Origin: Gymnogyps californianus
Lineage: Eukaryota; Chordata; Aves; Accipitriformes; Cathartidae
Reading direction: 5' to 3'
Length of the DNA: 64,000 bases
NCBI RefSeq assembly: GCF_018139145.2
Contig: NC_059500.1
Coordinates: 35,011,437-35,075,436 of the forward strand
Shown: positions 1 to 11,776 of the stretch, in pieces
Layout: each line of letters opens with the position of its first letter
How positions within the stretch are numbered: position 1 is the stretch's first letter
Notes under the pieces: model-generated
What the model was told of the DNA's origin: nothing
Database searches by the model: none
The model's input: the letters and a program-made list of their open reading frames with translations, nothing else
Translations under genes and position numbers: made by a program

Positions 1-3000
1 TGGAAGACTGGGGTTAGGGGGTGTGGGGAAGCACCCTAAAATAAACCAAACTCATATTATCAAATTAAGCAATAAGGTTAAGGTAAAAAAATTGAAGCTG
101 ATCTGTACTAGTTATAGTATGCACGCTACTTTTCATTATAGCTATTAGTCATAGCAGAAAGTAGTACCTACAAACACTGTTGTAAGACAAATGAGGTGGG
201 ATTTACTTCAGCAACTGAAGCTGTAGAACAAAGTAGTTAATACTTGAGCAATTGTTTCAAAATCTCTATTTTACAGCTACTTCTCTATCTATTTATATAT
301 TACTGAGTTTTTAAAAACTTCTTCAGCTGTGCTTGTTCAGATGTTCCATCCTCTCTGGTCAAGGATGGAAATCTTTTGGGACGGCGTCAAGGAAAGATAT
401 AGGTGGAGATCAGCCCACAATTATATGCATTCTTGGATAACTGGCTTCCTTTATGCACACCAGCAAAAGCAAAGGCTTATGATCTGTAGCACTGATAGCA
501 GAGTGGTGCTTCAGTGCTTTCTATACCACACTTTAGGCATGACTTCATTCACTTCAAATTCTTGAAATGCACTTTACACAATTCTACTTACTTGGCCTTT
601 CCTCAGGGGCAATGAAAAGGGAAAGGTTTGGGTTAGGATCGCAACGGTGATCAAATTTGTATTTGGGGAATAATAAAAAACTTACTTTTAACCTGACATT
701 CTTTTATGGGGAGAAGGAAATACTCTAGAAATTCTATAAATCAGGTGTTAGATTATCAGTTTAACAAATAAATGAGCAATGTTTCTCTAACCACCACTTT
801 ATTTTTAAGTCATATTCATTACAACTTATCGCTGCTGCCAGCAGAGTATGAGGACCAACAATAAATGGATCATTTCCATAACTTTTGGTCTGAATAATGA
901 GTAATAACCATATTTTTGGGGCTCCTTGTACTTGTCTATTTAGTAAGTGCTTGATATAGTGCCATATCCTATGTGCAAAACATTAAAAGGTTCACTTTTA
1001 GATTTACTCAGTTGCTGGAATGTTTTTAAGTTGCTTTCAGATAAGCAAGCTCATGCAATGGACTAATAAGTATATCATTCCACTGACAATCCTGCTGGAA
1101 AAGGAAATTACAGATCAGAAAGGCACCTGTTTCTATAGTGAGAAGCACAGTCTGATGAGTGTGTTTAAAATTATTTGTTGTTTCAGAGATATTCTCACTT
1201 CTAACCGCAACACCCATTTTAGGCAGAAAGAAGCCCTCTGGAACAGTGGAAAACTTCAGCAAAGAGTTTTCCAGCTGCAGTATGCAATCCCCATGAAAGC
1301 AGTTGAATAAACAGACAGGTGCCTGAATTTGACTGGAGAGGGAATGCTCTCACATCAAAAATGACTACTTGAGTTGGTAGAATGTTGTAATATCCAGCCC
1401 ACATTGTGTGCCAGCTGAGGACTTTTTATGGCAAGATGTAGCAGTTCATTGTTGCATGCAATGCCATGCACAGTCATCACACCTTGTCTGGAAGGGTCCA
1501 CAGAAGAGCAAACAGGCTTTATGTAGGCAGGTAGGTACTGTAATTCAGTTTTACAGCTGAGGAAACAGGCTTTGGAAATCTAAGGGCTCTGCAGTTCAGT
1601 GAGTGCCTCCTAATTTATCCTTGGTACATACAGAACAGAGAGTGGCTCACACTTAACTACCCCCAATAGTAGTAAGAGATTTGCATTGGAGGTGACAATA
1701 GAAATCTTCTCCAGCTTTAACTATGAACTCACCCTTAAAAGACCTTCTGTTATTCTATATGATTTGAAAGGCACTTACATTCCATTATTTTAAAAGTTTG
1801 GTGATAGATGTGCATTTTACTCTGAAACTTGTCATTTAGCTCCAATCTGCATTGCGTGATTCCTCCCCCTCCCCCCCCGCCTTAAAAACAAACTTGAGAA
1901 GTGTCCTGATCCTGACAGTTTAGTCTGCTACTATGAGTTGAAAATTAAAGCTTGTATAGTCAAATCTTGGCAGCTCCAATGATTTTGCCTTTTCAGAATG
2001 TGTTTTATTCTCCTTTCCATGCATTGACACAGACATGCCTTTCAGATGCTCTTCAACTACAGCTGTGTGCACTTGTATTGATAAACTTATCAAATAAACT
2101 CAAGCAAAATTGACTATCAAAGGGAAAGAGATAAGTAGAAAGACATTTTCCTATGGAAAACAAAAAATGAAAGAAAAAGAAGAGCAAATCAAGTATTTTT
2201 AAAAATAGGCCAAAGCAATGCAAATATTTTCTCACGTAGACAATACCACTCGGTGGGGAAGGCAGCTGTGATTATTACTTGCAGTTATTGAATAGCTTTC
2301 ATCTATCAGATATTTATAACGCATGCAGAGTATGTAGGAACTAAGTATGTTTGAATGCTCTTCTATTATTATACAGTATCTTTCAATTTATGCACAACTG
2401 GCTGTCTCATAGAGTACTTGTATTTTGTCTTTCTGCAAATGGGTCATCTCAAATGCCTGCCAGGGTTTACTTGGGCTGATCACCCAGGCCACCCGGCTTG
2501 TGCTTGCTTTCTCACTGCGCGTAGTTTCCCTACCTTGGTTTATGCAACCTCACTGCTGTTTGCACCTGCAGGAGGATGCTGCTGTACAGCACACCTCACT
2601 CTGAGGACTGTCATTGGGAACATGTTTGACATCCTTAAAATGAGAATGCCTTCTTTTTGCTGAGTGCCTGACACTGTTTATATGCTGCAGGCATCTCCTG
2701 CCATACGGCCAGGGCACAAGGGAAAAAAACAGTTGCAAGAAACAGACCAGCCTCTGCAGATATACAGGGGGCAGGACAAAGACAACCTCTGGCTAAATAC
2801 TTTGTTAAAGCTTTCTGCCTGGAGAGTGTTTTTTCCAGACTAGCCAAGAAGAAAAATAGGCTGTGGAGAGCAACAAGAAGAGGCAGTGGAGATTAGCATC
2901 TTAATTCACCTGAACGTGGCAGCGGTCAAAAGGGATGGATCTAGCAAGTAATTGGATGGCTCTCAGTGTACCTTGTCAGCTTGTTTGGACACAGATCTGT

Positions 3001-4696
3001 GGCTGGAAGAAGGAGATATTGCAGCAGCACCTGCAATATGTTAAAGTAGGAATCTTCCATGATGACTTCTGAGGGCCAAACTCCTGAGAGCTAGTATAAG
3101 GCTCTTTGCTGGTTATTTTTTAAACAGTATCTGGTTGGAGCTCCTAATTAAAATAGATCATAGGATAGATTAAGATAGGATAGGAGGTGAGGTACAGCTC
3201 AAGTAGCCAAAGCTGCATGATAAAGTTGTTACAGACATGCAATTTTGTTCACTGACTTTGACAGTTTGCTATGTGGTCAAATTTAGTCCTCAGCAATTTT
3301 CTCACCCTCCAGACTTAGACCAGGTGATTGCGGTGACGTTACATTGAGCTGGTTCACTTACTAGTTGCTGCAAGTTAACTACAAGCTATGTTCCTTGACC
3401 CAATCTTGTTAAGGCAACCTGAGGTAGTTAGTCCTTGCCAGCAGGGAGTTCTGCTGATGTTCGTTTCAATGACCTGGCAAAAGCACCCACAGTGGACTGT
3501 CTGCACTTCAGTTTTTAATTTTGCCTTACGGTGTGACGGGCTGAATACTGCTGTGACAAACCAGCTGGAGAGGAGGAGGGAACCAAGCAGTTGCTGATGC
3601 ACAGCATTTACCTGAAAGGGATACTTTGAGGCATCGCTGTCAGCTAAGCAGTTTGATGGTGGTAGGTCATGTGTCGGGGCTGTTGCCAGAGAGCTTGGTG
3701 GCTTTATTCAGAGACTGGTGATGTCCAGAGTCAAAAGGAAGGCAGTGAGAGGATGAGTTATGGATGCCTTTGCACAGATGTGGACCTCAGATTGTATTAA
3801 TGGGACACAAGTTGCCCTAAGCTAGATGTAGTCACTATTTGGTAGGGCGAAAGGGATGGATGTACAGCACTGAAAATCTTCTCCCTCACAATGTGATCTG
3901 TAGTATGTTCTGTGTCAGACAGTGCTAATGAAAGAGTCCGCGATTCCCTTAGGGAATTGATGCATTTTCCTCGTCTTGTCTATTTATCTCCCAGGCCAGG
4001 GCAAAACCATTATTTTGATCTGGGGAAGCACATTTCATACCATGCTGTGGTGTTTTTCTGCCAGATTTCCCTGCATTAACACTGTAATGATCTATATCTG
4101 TGATACCAGAGTTTCTAAAGAACCCTGTTGCCTTCGGTGAGTCAAGGAAGAGAGGGGCTGTTCCTCAAGCATCTCTCAGCTCTTCAGCAAAATATGATTG
4201 CTTGTATTACTCTGGAATAACTCCTTCTAGTAAATACTTGAACAAGAAAAAAGGGGAGAAGTTTATGTAGAGGAGTTACATTGGAATGTGCTTCAGGAAT
4301 GAGAAGGTAAATGGGATAGTCTTATGAATAGGCTGCAGTCTTTTCTCATCATGCACCTTCAAGTAGAAAATTAAGAGGCTTGTAAGAGTGTTCACTATCC
4401 TCGCATTAACTCTGTTATTAAAATAATTGAACTTCTGGTAATGGTTTCCCTATGCGTTGTGAGATTGTGGAAAGCCAGAGAGAAATGCTTTGTTTAAAAT
4501 TACAGTTAAAGAAAGGATCCTCACAGTTTATTGCCTCTGAATTATGATACTCTGTCCCTTATGCCCTTTACTTCATTTTTCTAAAGTGTTTTCAAGAAGC
4601 TATTCAGTTACATTCCTGTCTTAATGGAGTTCTGATTGGATGAATTCAGTTACAGAGAAGACCTGTTCTAGTTGTGACTGCTACTTTAAATTTAAT

Positions 4697-4698
<2 letters not shown>
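1..4698. other. non-coding AT-rich stretch, no gene seen
   Basis: No frame gives a recognisable protein; open frames are about 100 codons or less and overlap one another on both strands, as expected by chance. No interspersed repeat could be recognised by eye. A short C-rich run lies at 1863-1882. The stretch is best described as intergenic or intronic single-copy DNA. Confidence 0.6.
1863..1882. repeat. C-rich low-complexity run
   Basis: A run of about 20 bases consisting almost entirely of C, with one T and one G interrupting, sits in otherwise AT-rich DNA. It is simple-sequence DNA with no gene attached. Confidence 0.7.

Positions 4699-4727
<29 letters not shown>
4699..4727 (+). repeat. 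uninterrupted poly-G tract (29 G)
   Basis: Twenty-nine consecutive G bases follow an AT-rich flank and end at a C. Runs of this length are rare in vertebrate genomes, where poly-A/T dominates. Such a tract can fold into G-quadruplexes and is length-unstable. The exact count in an assembly is unreliable because polymerases and base callers slip on it. Confidence 0.9.
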
Positions 4728-4730
<3 letters not shown>

Positions 4731-6135
4731 GACTCACTGTAACTGTAGGCATCTGGTCCATAAAAAAGATGGTCAAGATACATGTGTATTCCAGATCATA
4801 AAAGGCTGTCAGGCCTCGCACTAATTCTGAAATGAACACTTTCTCTGTGGAAGATCAGTTTAAGGACCATCCCCAGTCCATGGCCGCTCTAGCAAATGTT
4901 GCTGAAATTGACCTATAAAGGCTTTTTGGTGGTTGTTTCCTCACCTTATTCCATTCTCCCAATGCTGACCATGATGTGCTGTCTTTGGTACTTTGGTACG
5001 AGATTTGGTAATGGAATCACTTGCAAAAGTAGTGCTCTAATTCCTCAGGCAATAGGCAGGAGTTGAGACCATTAAGGGTGTGTTTTTAGACCCTTCTCCT
5101 TAGATAACTCTAACAAAGAACTTCTGTTCAAATACCTGACTTGCAAATATTTGCATTCTGATCAAATATATCATGGGACCAAACAGAGAATAGATCCCTA
5201 AAAAGGAAAAGAGTCCAGTACCCTGGAAGGACTCTACGTGGAAGCATATGAGTAGCTAATATGAGTAAGCTCACATCTACTCAGAAGGGAAATTTCTTGC
5301 TGTAGAAAACTCCAAAATTCTGATCTTAAAAACTATGTCTGCATGTGAATACAAGGCACATTAGGACAAGCATACATGATCTGCTCTGTAACACACACTA
5401 GCTTTCTGGTCAGTTGCTTCAGTTCTCACATCTGCTGAGCAGGGTCACATAAGGCAAGGAAAAGCGGATGGAAAACAATGCAATTCTTATTACCAGTGCA
5501 CAAGAGGCCTGCTGTGATGCTTAAATAATGAGAAACAAGTTAACAATACACCAGGTTCTTCAATTGCCCTTAGTTATCATTACCCCACAGTACCATTAAC
5601 AAAAGTCAGAGGAAAGTCAGCTTCCACTACTGACAGGAAGCTGAAGGAAAATAATCTAATGCCAAAAAAAGCCCCTTGGAAAAGAAAAAAAAGAGTCCTA
5701 GAAGCACTAACAAAGATCTTCAATAAATAAGACTAAAAGTAATGCTATTTACTTGTTTGAGTAGAGGACTGAGCTTTCCAGTGACTTTAATGATGTTTCA
5801 TTGTGTCTATATTTATTTCTTAGCAATGAAGGAAGAAGTTCATGTTAAACTCCAGAGGAAGAAACATGCTAAAACTTAATTCTGTCACTAAAACTTTGCA
5901 GTAGATCTCTTACTATTCCAGGTTATTGCAGAGTTCTGAGACTTGATCATTAGTCCTCACTTACAAGGCTGCTGCTTATTAAAAGCAAGCATTGCGTGTC
6001 AAATTCTTTAGAATGCGGAATTCAAGATTAATGGTGATGTGCTTTGGTCCTGAACTTAGAGACAAGCTTTCATACAAAAGTACATGTACATTTCTTTGCT
6101 AGGGAGACCACCATTTTCATGTTTCTGTTGTTCAG

Positions 6136-6179
6136 TCAGATAACTAATACCCTGGTGCAAGCACCAGAGCTCCAGGGAG
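6136..6179 (+). other. candidate microexon (44 bp), unproven
   Basis: A pyrimidine-rich stretch ending TTCAG precedes position 6136, and a consensus donor GGGAG|GTAAGT begins at 6180. Of the three phases only one is open; it reads QITNTLVQAPELQG with one spare base at each end. The product is not recognised. Isolated acceptor/donor pairs this close together arise often by chance in introns, so transcript evidence would be needed to accept it. Confidence 0.15.
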
Positions 6180-7718
6180 GTAAGTGGCATCCAGGGTGCT
6201 GGTCCATTTCCCCTCAATGCACTCTGCAAACTCTTTCAAGCCGCTTGCTTCTTTGCACGCTACTTAATGTACCATGGTATTCTTGTAGCAGCAGCATCTG
6301 CAGCCTTGGTACATCAAGCACTGGGTGTCCCCCAACCCAGTCTTTTCCTTGACCCTGGCAAGGACAACTGTTCCTAATTCATGTTTGAACACTTGGAGCC
6401 AGTTTCTTAGTTGCTTTCATCTTTGCAGCACTCTGTGGCAAGAAATAAGTTAACATCTGAAAATGGCTGTCCATCACCTAAAGGTGGTCTTGGTGAATAC
6501 AGAATTGGCATAGCTCATCTGAGGCCATGGTTTACATTTGTGGGGATGGAGGTGAGGGCTATGCACCATAGCTCTCCCTCTCTGGCTAGCTGCATGGCAG
6601 CAACCCAGAAACCACTCTAATCTGTTCTGATGATGAGGAAACAGTATCTATGTCCTGAAAGCAATGAGCTTTAATACACTTTTCTGTTATGCCCCTTCTC
6701 CGCTACATTAGGCTGCATCTCAACACAGCAGAGCATCTGAGCTACAGTCAGTAAGTGCCAAACATTCCTGTTTTTCGCTCTATGCCATTTTTCAAATGCC
6801 ACTGACATCCTTAAAACCGTCATCTAGGTGTTACTAAACTGTTAAATCGTATTTTGTACCAGCAGGCCCCAGTCTAAGTGCTAGTGCCATCCCCCAGCTA
6901 ATGAGCTGCTAAGAGCTCTATCTGATGTTTGAAATCCCAGTGGTGCTGCATCCCAGAGTTTAGAGCCTGGGCTTGATGCAGTCCAAACAAAAAAGATACA
7001 TCTCCAAAAGGATGGTAAGTGCCTTAGTTCCCATGGTGTTCACTTGATCAAAATCCTAATTCTTCAAGTATATTCAAAGATTCATGTGTACTATGGATGT
7101 AGTACACATTCAAAAGTGCTCAAAAAATCACAGTTGTGAAGTTTATTTCATAGCGATGATTAGTTAGTTACATGTCAGTACAGGGAGATGTCTGATTAGT
7201 GGAATATATGCCCTGAGTTGGGTCACTTTCCCAAACTCTTGTGTTTTAAAGACAGGGCAGGACTTTCCAGCTTTTTACCTAACTGATATAACTGAAGAAG
7301 GAAGGAACAGCTGTGATCTGGCATATACTTAGTTAAATCAATTACAAATTCTGCAATTCAACAATTACAGTTTTTCTGTAATGTACATCACTAAAACCTA
7401 GAAAAATATGGGGTCATGTGTAATGGTACATTAATTAATACTGTGTTTAAAATTAATTCTAATGATTCTGAGTGGGAACACCAAACGAATATGTTTTAAT
7501 CTTTGCTTTTACAAAGAATAAGATAAATTAATGATATGACGTATAGAAGATGGTCAGTGGTGTTGTATTGCCATATATTAGAGAAAATTGCAGTAGGATA
7601 AAAATCACCACAGGTGAAAAATGAACCTGCAGTTGACAACTTCTGAGAAGACCAAAGTAGTATGCTTAAAGTTCACTGATGACTCCTCTCCTGTCCCCGC
7701 CTGGTGCCTTGTTCAGCC

Positions 7719-7756
7719 GGGGGATGGGGGTGGATGGTGGGATGTGTGTGGAGGGG
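7719..7756 (+). repeat. G-rich, possible G-quadruplex tract
   Basis: Four or more runs of three to five G occur within about 40 bases, separated mostly by short T/A-containing loops. One loop is about 8 bases, so it is a weaker quadruplex candidate than 43671-43697. No gene start is visible beside it. Confidence 0.4.
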
Positions 7757-8629
7757 TGTAAGTTTTGGAGGGGTTTCTTTATCTAATGGGTAACTTAGAA
7801 AAATAATAAAGGCATATTACGCACCCCACCCCCCGTAAACTGAACTTCTCTGAGAGATATATGCTGCCAAATTGACGAACTGATTCTTATTCTCAGGTCT
7901 GTGGAGTGTCCCAAATATGTGGTGTAGTTGGTGGAAGCGACCACTACTGGAAAGTAGTTGTAGGCTGCCTGGTAAGTAGAGATCTCAGAAATGTTGCTTG
8001 CCAATCTGGCTATTTAAAAACTGGGTAGGGATGTCTGCCCAGGGTCAACGCTCTTCGGTACCGAGATGAACTCAGCATCTCAGCCCTGGGTGTAACATAG
8101 CTGGCAAAAAGTGCCCAGAGCCGCTCAGAGTGAACTCCACACAGCATGCAGCTGTTGCAGTTATTCACCAGGAAATGCTGGGGACATAAAAGGAGCTGAA
8201 ATCCCACTCCTCTAAAATCTGAATGTATTACATGAGCATATATGCCTCTTTCCAAGGGGCATCTGCAGTGTTTCTTTAAGACAGGCAGATGGAGTATCTA
8301 AGTCAGTGTAATGTCTTTGTATTTCCTAGGTTCAAAAGGACATTTCAACCACCTGCTGTGCAAGATTGCCTGTCCTTGTGAGCATTTTAAAGTAAAATAG
8401 TAGCTCCATTTTGGAGAGGAAATTTCTGTGGCTGTTCAGCATGTGGTCTGTGTTACATGTTTCACTGTGACCAGGGAGGTGCCTGAGATCCTCAGACGCT
8501 CAGGCAGCTCAAGTCTTACCTAACATATGTAATAAATTTAGCTCAAAGCAGAGCCAATGCCTTCCCCTGACCACCTCAACCTTTATGGTACTACAGCTAT
8601 GCCGGTGTGAAATACTGTGGTACGTTCAC

Positions 8630-8716
8630 CCTGTTCTTGCACTGTTCCTTAGGCATCTTCTTGAAAAGCAAATACAGGCTAGATGGACTGTATCTGACCT
8701 GGTCAAACCATCTTGT
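8630..8716 (+). mobile_element. ancient CR1-type LINE 3'-UTR relic
   Basis: The segment contains GGCTAGATGGACT followed by CTGACCTGGT, matching from memory the conserved 3'-UTR signature of old CR1 LINEs known from turtles, crocodilians and birds (the GGGCTAGATGGAC...TCTGACCCAGTATGG motif). The upstream 40 bases also line up loosely with that UTR. It carries no coding part and is heavily diverged, so it is a fossil predating the other CR1 copies here. A database alignment would be needed to fix the subfamily and boundaries. Confidence 0.5.
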
Positions 8717-11694
8717 CAAGAAGTCAGGAAGACTACTGGGATCCTTGCCAGTCTGAGAGTACTTGAACAGACAGCTCTTATTTCGTAGCAATATGTCTTA
8801 ATCCTTCAGGACCATTGGGAAATACAAAAGCAGAAAGTGTGATCGGAGTAGGGGAGAAAGTAAGCAAGGGACAATTTGACTCTGCTCTCAATGACAAGAA
8901 GTCTTCCTTGGTGAGAAAGGTGGGTCAGGGAGTCCCAAATTATCTTTCTTCCAGAGTTATTGGATGTAACAGGAGCTTCATTAGGAGCAGAGACCAGAAT
9001 TTGGGGCTCTCTGTGTTCACTGGCAGTGGGCTAGGATGCTCATGCCAGTTCTTTTTTGGGGAATATGAATTTTGCATTCCTTTTGCACTCCTTTTGCACA
9101 GTGGCTCAAACTTACAACAGGATGAAGGGTAGTTCTGGCATGACATGCCCAATGACTAAAGCATTTCCTGTGAAGTTAGAGGGCTGAGTTCAAACTACAG
9201 TCCAAAGACTCCAGACTGTACATGTCCCATATCCTAGGGAAGTACTATAAATACTGTACCATTATGCAAAAAGCTGGCTATTGCTGCTTCCTTCCTGCCC
9301 CTATTAAATATGTTGGGTGTTTTTTGTCTGTGCAGGATCAGGGCTCAGTACAGCATTCTCTTCATAATGTTTGTAAGTCCCCATTATTCTTCTTCAAAAT
9401 AAAAATTAAAGTCGTTAGTCAGTTAATAGAATTTCTAATGTCTTTTTTTCTCCCTGGATGACTGAATTAATATCCCATATCCTCAATACCTCCATTGCAT
9501 AATGATGCTTCACATGCACAGAGGCAAAACTATTCAGCATACAAACATTCTGATGATAAGTGCTCCAGCTGTAACACATCTCTATAGATACAAGAGCAAG
9601 TTTGCTTGCTTGTTTACCTTTTGTAGCAGCATATGAAAACTGAAGTATTTCATGCCCTGTCTCCCTCCTTCCCACTCAGAATTTTCCTGTACACGTTTGA
9701 TCCTCCTGTATTTCTTGGCTGCCATACATGAAATCTATATTAACTCTGATTTGTTTACTGGGTATTTCCATACGCATGTTTTTTAGCAAGTGAAAAGTGC
9801 CCCAGTATTTCTCAAAGTCATCTGGAACTGAGGGGACCACAAAGTATCACAGACATAGCCCCCTTCATTTAGCAGGAATACTAATGTATAGATATACCAC
9901 AGAAAAAGCCAGGTTAAAAGCAATGCAACAATTTCAAAAGGGAAGTTACTGTTTTTATCCCATCTGCAATTTCATCAGCCATTAGTCTTTCCTGTCTCAA
10001 AGGGACTATCCTTTTGTTTCATGGCAATGTGTAACAGAACGAATTTGAAATTTTAAATGTATCATGTTGTACATTTATCAAGAACTAAAGTCTGCTTACA
10101 GAACCCATCAGAAAATCTCTCTGAAGCTATGGTTTCCTTTTGACTTTTTCCTCCCACAGCAGCAACCTGATCACTTAACACTGATTTACAAACATCGAGT
10201 CAGACATCCAAATTCTTATAAAAAGCAAAACCAACCCCCTACCCCAAAAAAGCTCATTGATTTTTGCTAGTATTAAATTCACTTAATTTTTTTCCTCTGT
10301 GAGCGGTACATATACATATTCCTATGATATTGGCTATGTAAATAAGAATCTTTACATGAGGATTCTAGTATAAAGGGTATTCAGAGGAATGTGGAGACCG
10401 CAATTCATTTTAAATTCAGAATTAGGCCTGTGTCCTTCAAGTTACAGCATGCTAAATAAGTCCATAACATGCTCAGAAAATAAACTAGTGTCCATCTGTA
10501 AGTAGTCTAAATTTAATGTGTGGTCTCTTCAGTTTTTCAAGCATAATAACAGTATGCTTTCAGGGCATGCATCTTAAAAATTTTATCCTGTCTTGCAAAC
10601 ACAGCATTGTTGTTCCCACTGTACTCATTCAGACAGTATTGTTATAAAGCAGAATAAGGTAATTCAATAAATTACTGGAAAGCATTTTTCCATGTACACT
10701 AAATCAACAAAGATTGCTTAGCAGTTAAAAAAAAAAATGCAATAAAGTACTTTGATCTACCATATGTCTGGAGAAAACCTAAACTGATTCAGTGCAGTTA
10801 TTACTCTTATTCAGTGAGTGCTGATGCTGTGCTTCACGCTATTGAAAAAGTGGAATATGTGAACACTGGCTCAAAGATCTTGTAATTTTGCAGATCACAG
10901 CAGAATTAGACTTCCAAATGACAGATCTTTATAAGGAGAAATAGGATATTTGAGACATTCTACCTATGAATTTTCTTGTGCAAGCCAAGGGATGGTCTTT
11001 GCCCCTCACAAAACAGAGGCACAAATCTCCGTTGCTCTCCCGAGTTCATTTTTACACAGATGACTGCCTGCTCTTTGATATCCCTTTACCCAACTGTGGG
11101 GCTGGGGAAGATTTGGGGTTAATTAGCAAGGAGAGGTCACTGGAGTCCTGGTTCACTTATTTGTTAATTTCCTTGAGTTAATAAAAAGGAAACTGCTTTT
11201 CTTGGTCTCCTCACTACCATCTGGTCTGCATCCTTTTCTGAAAGGGAGCTTCACAGGAAGCTGTGCGCCCAGTGCAAGCAATGTAGTAGGTGACCCACAG
11301 CTCTCAGCGTAATGTACGTATATTCTGAAGACCAGAATATAATGTTGGCTACAGGAATTAGAAGTGAAACAGACCCATTATTTCACTCATGTGTCTCAAT
11401 TGTCATTTTAAATTAAAATCCATGTTTAGCTTTTGTGCTTCAATCAAATTCTTAAATAGGTCACTTTACAGATTTTCTTGGAATTGTGTTTTACAGCCAA
11501 GCTGCGCAATGCAGAAAATATTGCCTGATATTCCACCACAGCATTCTCTTTCTTTAAGCTTTTCTTCTGGTTCCTGGCAATGACAGGAATAGGAAGCACA
11601 AATGATAGTAATATGAGAGTTTACTTCTTTTAAAAGTTTGAGACATGGAATGGTCAATTGTACCTACAAAGGTTTTACAATTAAGTGCTATTTA
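8717..11694. other. non-coding AT-rich stretch, nothing recognised
   Basis: Only short overlapping open frames on both strands; no repeat family, RNA gene or strong splice pair was recognised. Confidence 0.55.
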
Positions 11695-11776
11695 GATTCA
11701 CAGATTTTTTTCAATCTAGAAATGACCATTAGACCTTCTAATCTTAACTTCTCTCCTAGGCTATTAAATTTTATTA
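11695..11776 (-). mobile_element. ancient CR1-like LINE relic, minus strand
   Basis: The plus strand reads ATTCACAGATTTT, then GACCATTAGACCTTCTAATC, then CTATTAAATTTTA. This resembles, with many substitutions, the reverse complement of an old CR1 3' end (the pattern GACCATTAGATCATCTAGTCTGACCTCC...). It is short and degraded. The call rests on remembered consensus only, so orientation and family are tentative. Confidence 0.4.

Larger units (their letters stand above)
4728..8629. other. non-coding stretch, no confirmed gene
   Basis: Unique-looking sequence without a recognised protein or repeat family. It contains one splice-bounded candidate microexon (6136-6179) and a G-rich stretch (7719-7756); otherwise only chance-length open frames. 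Confidence 0.5.
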
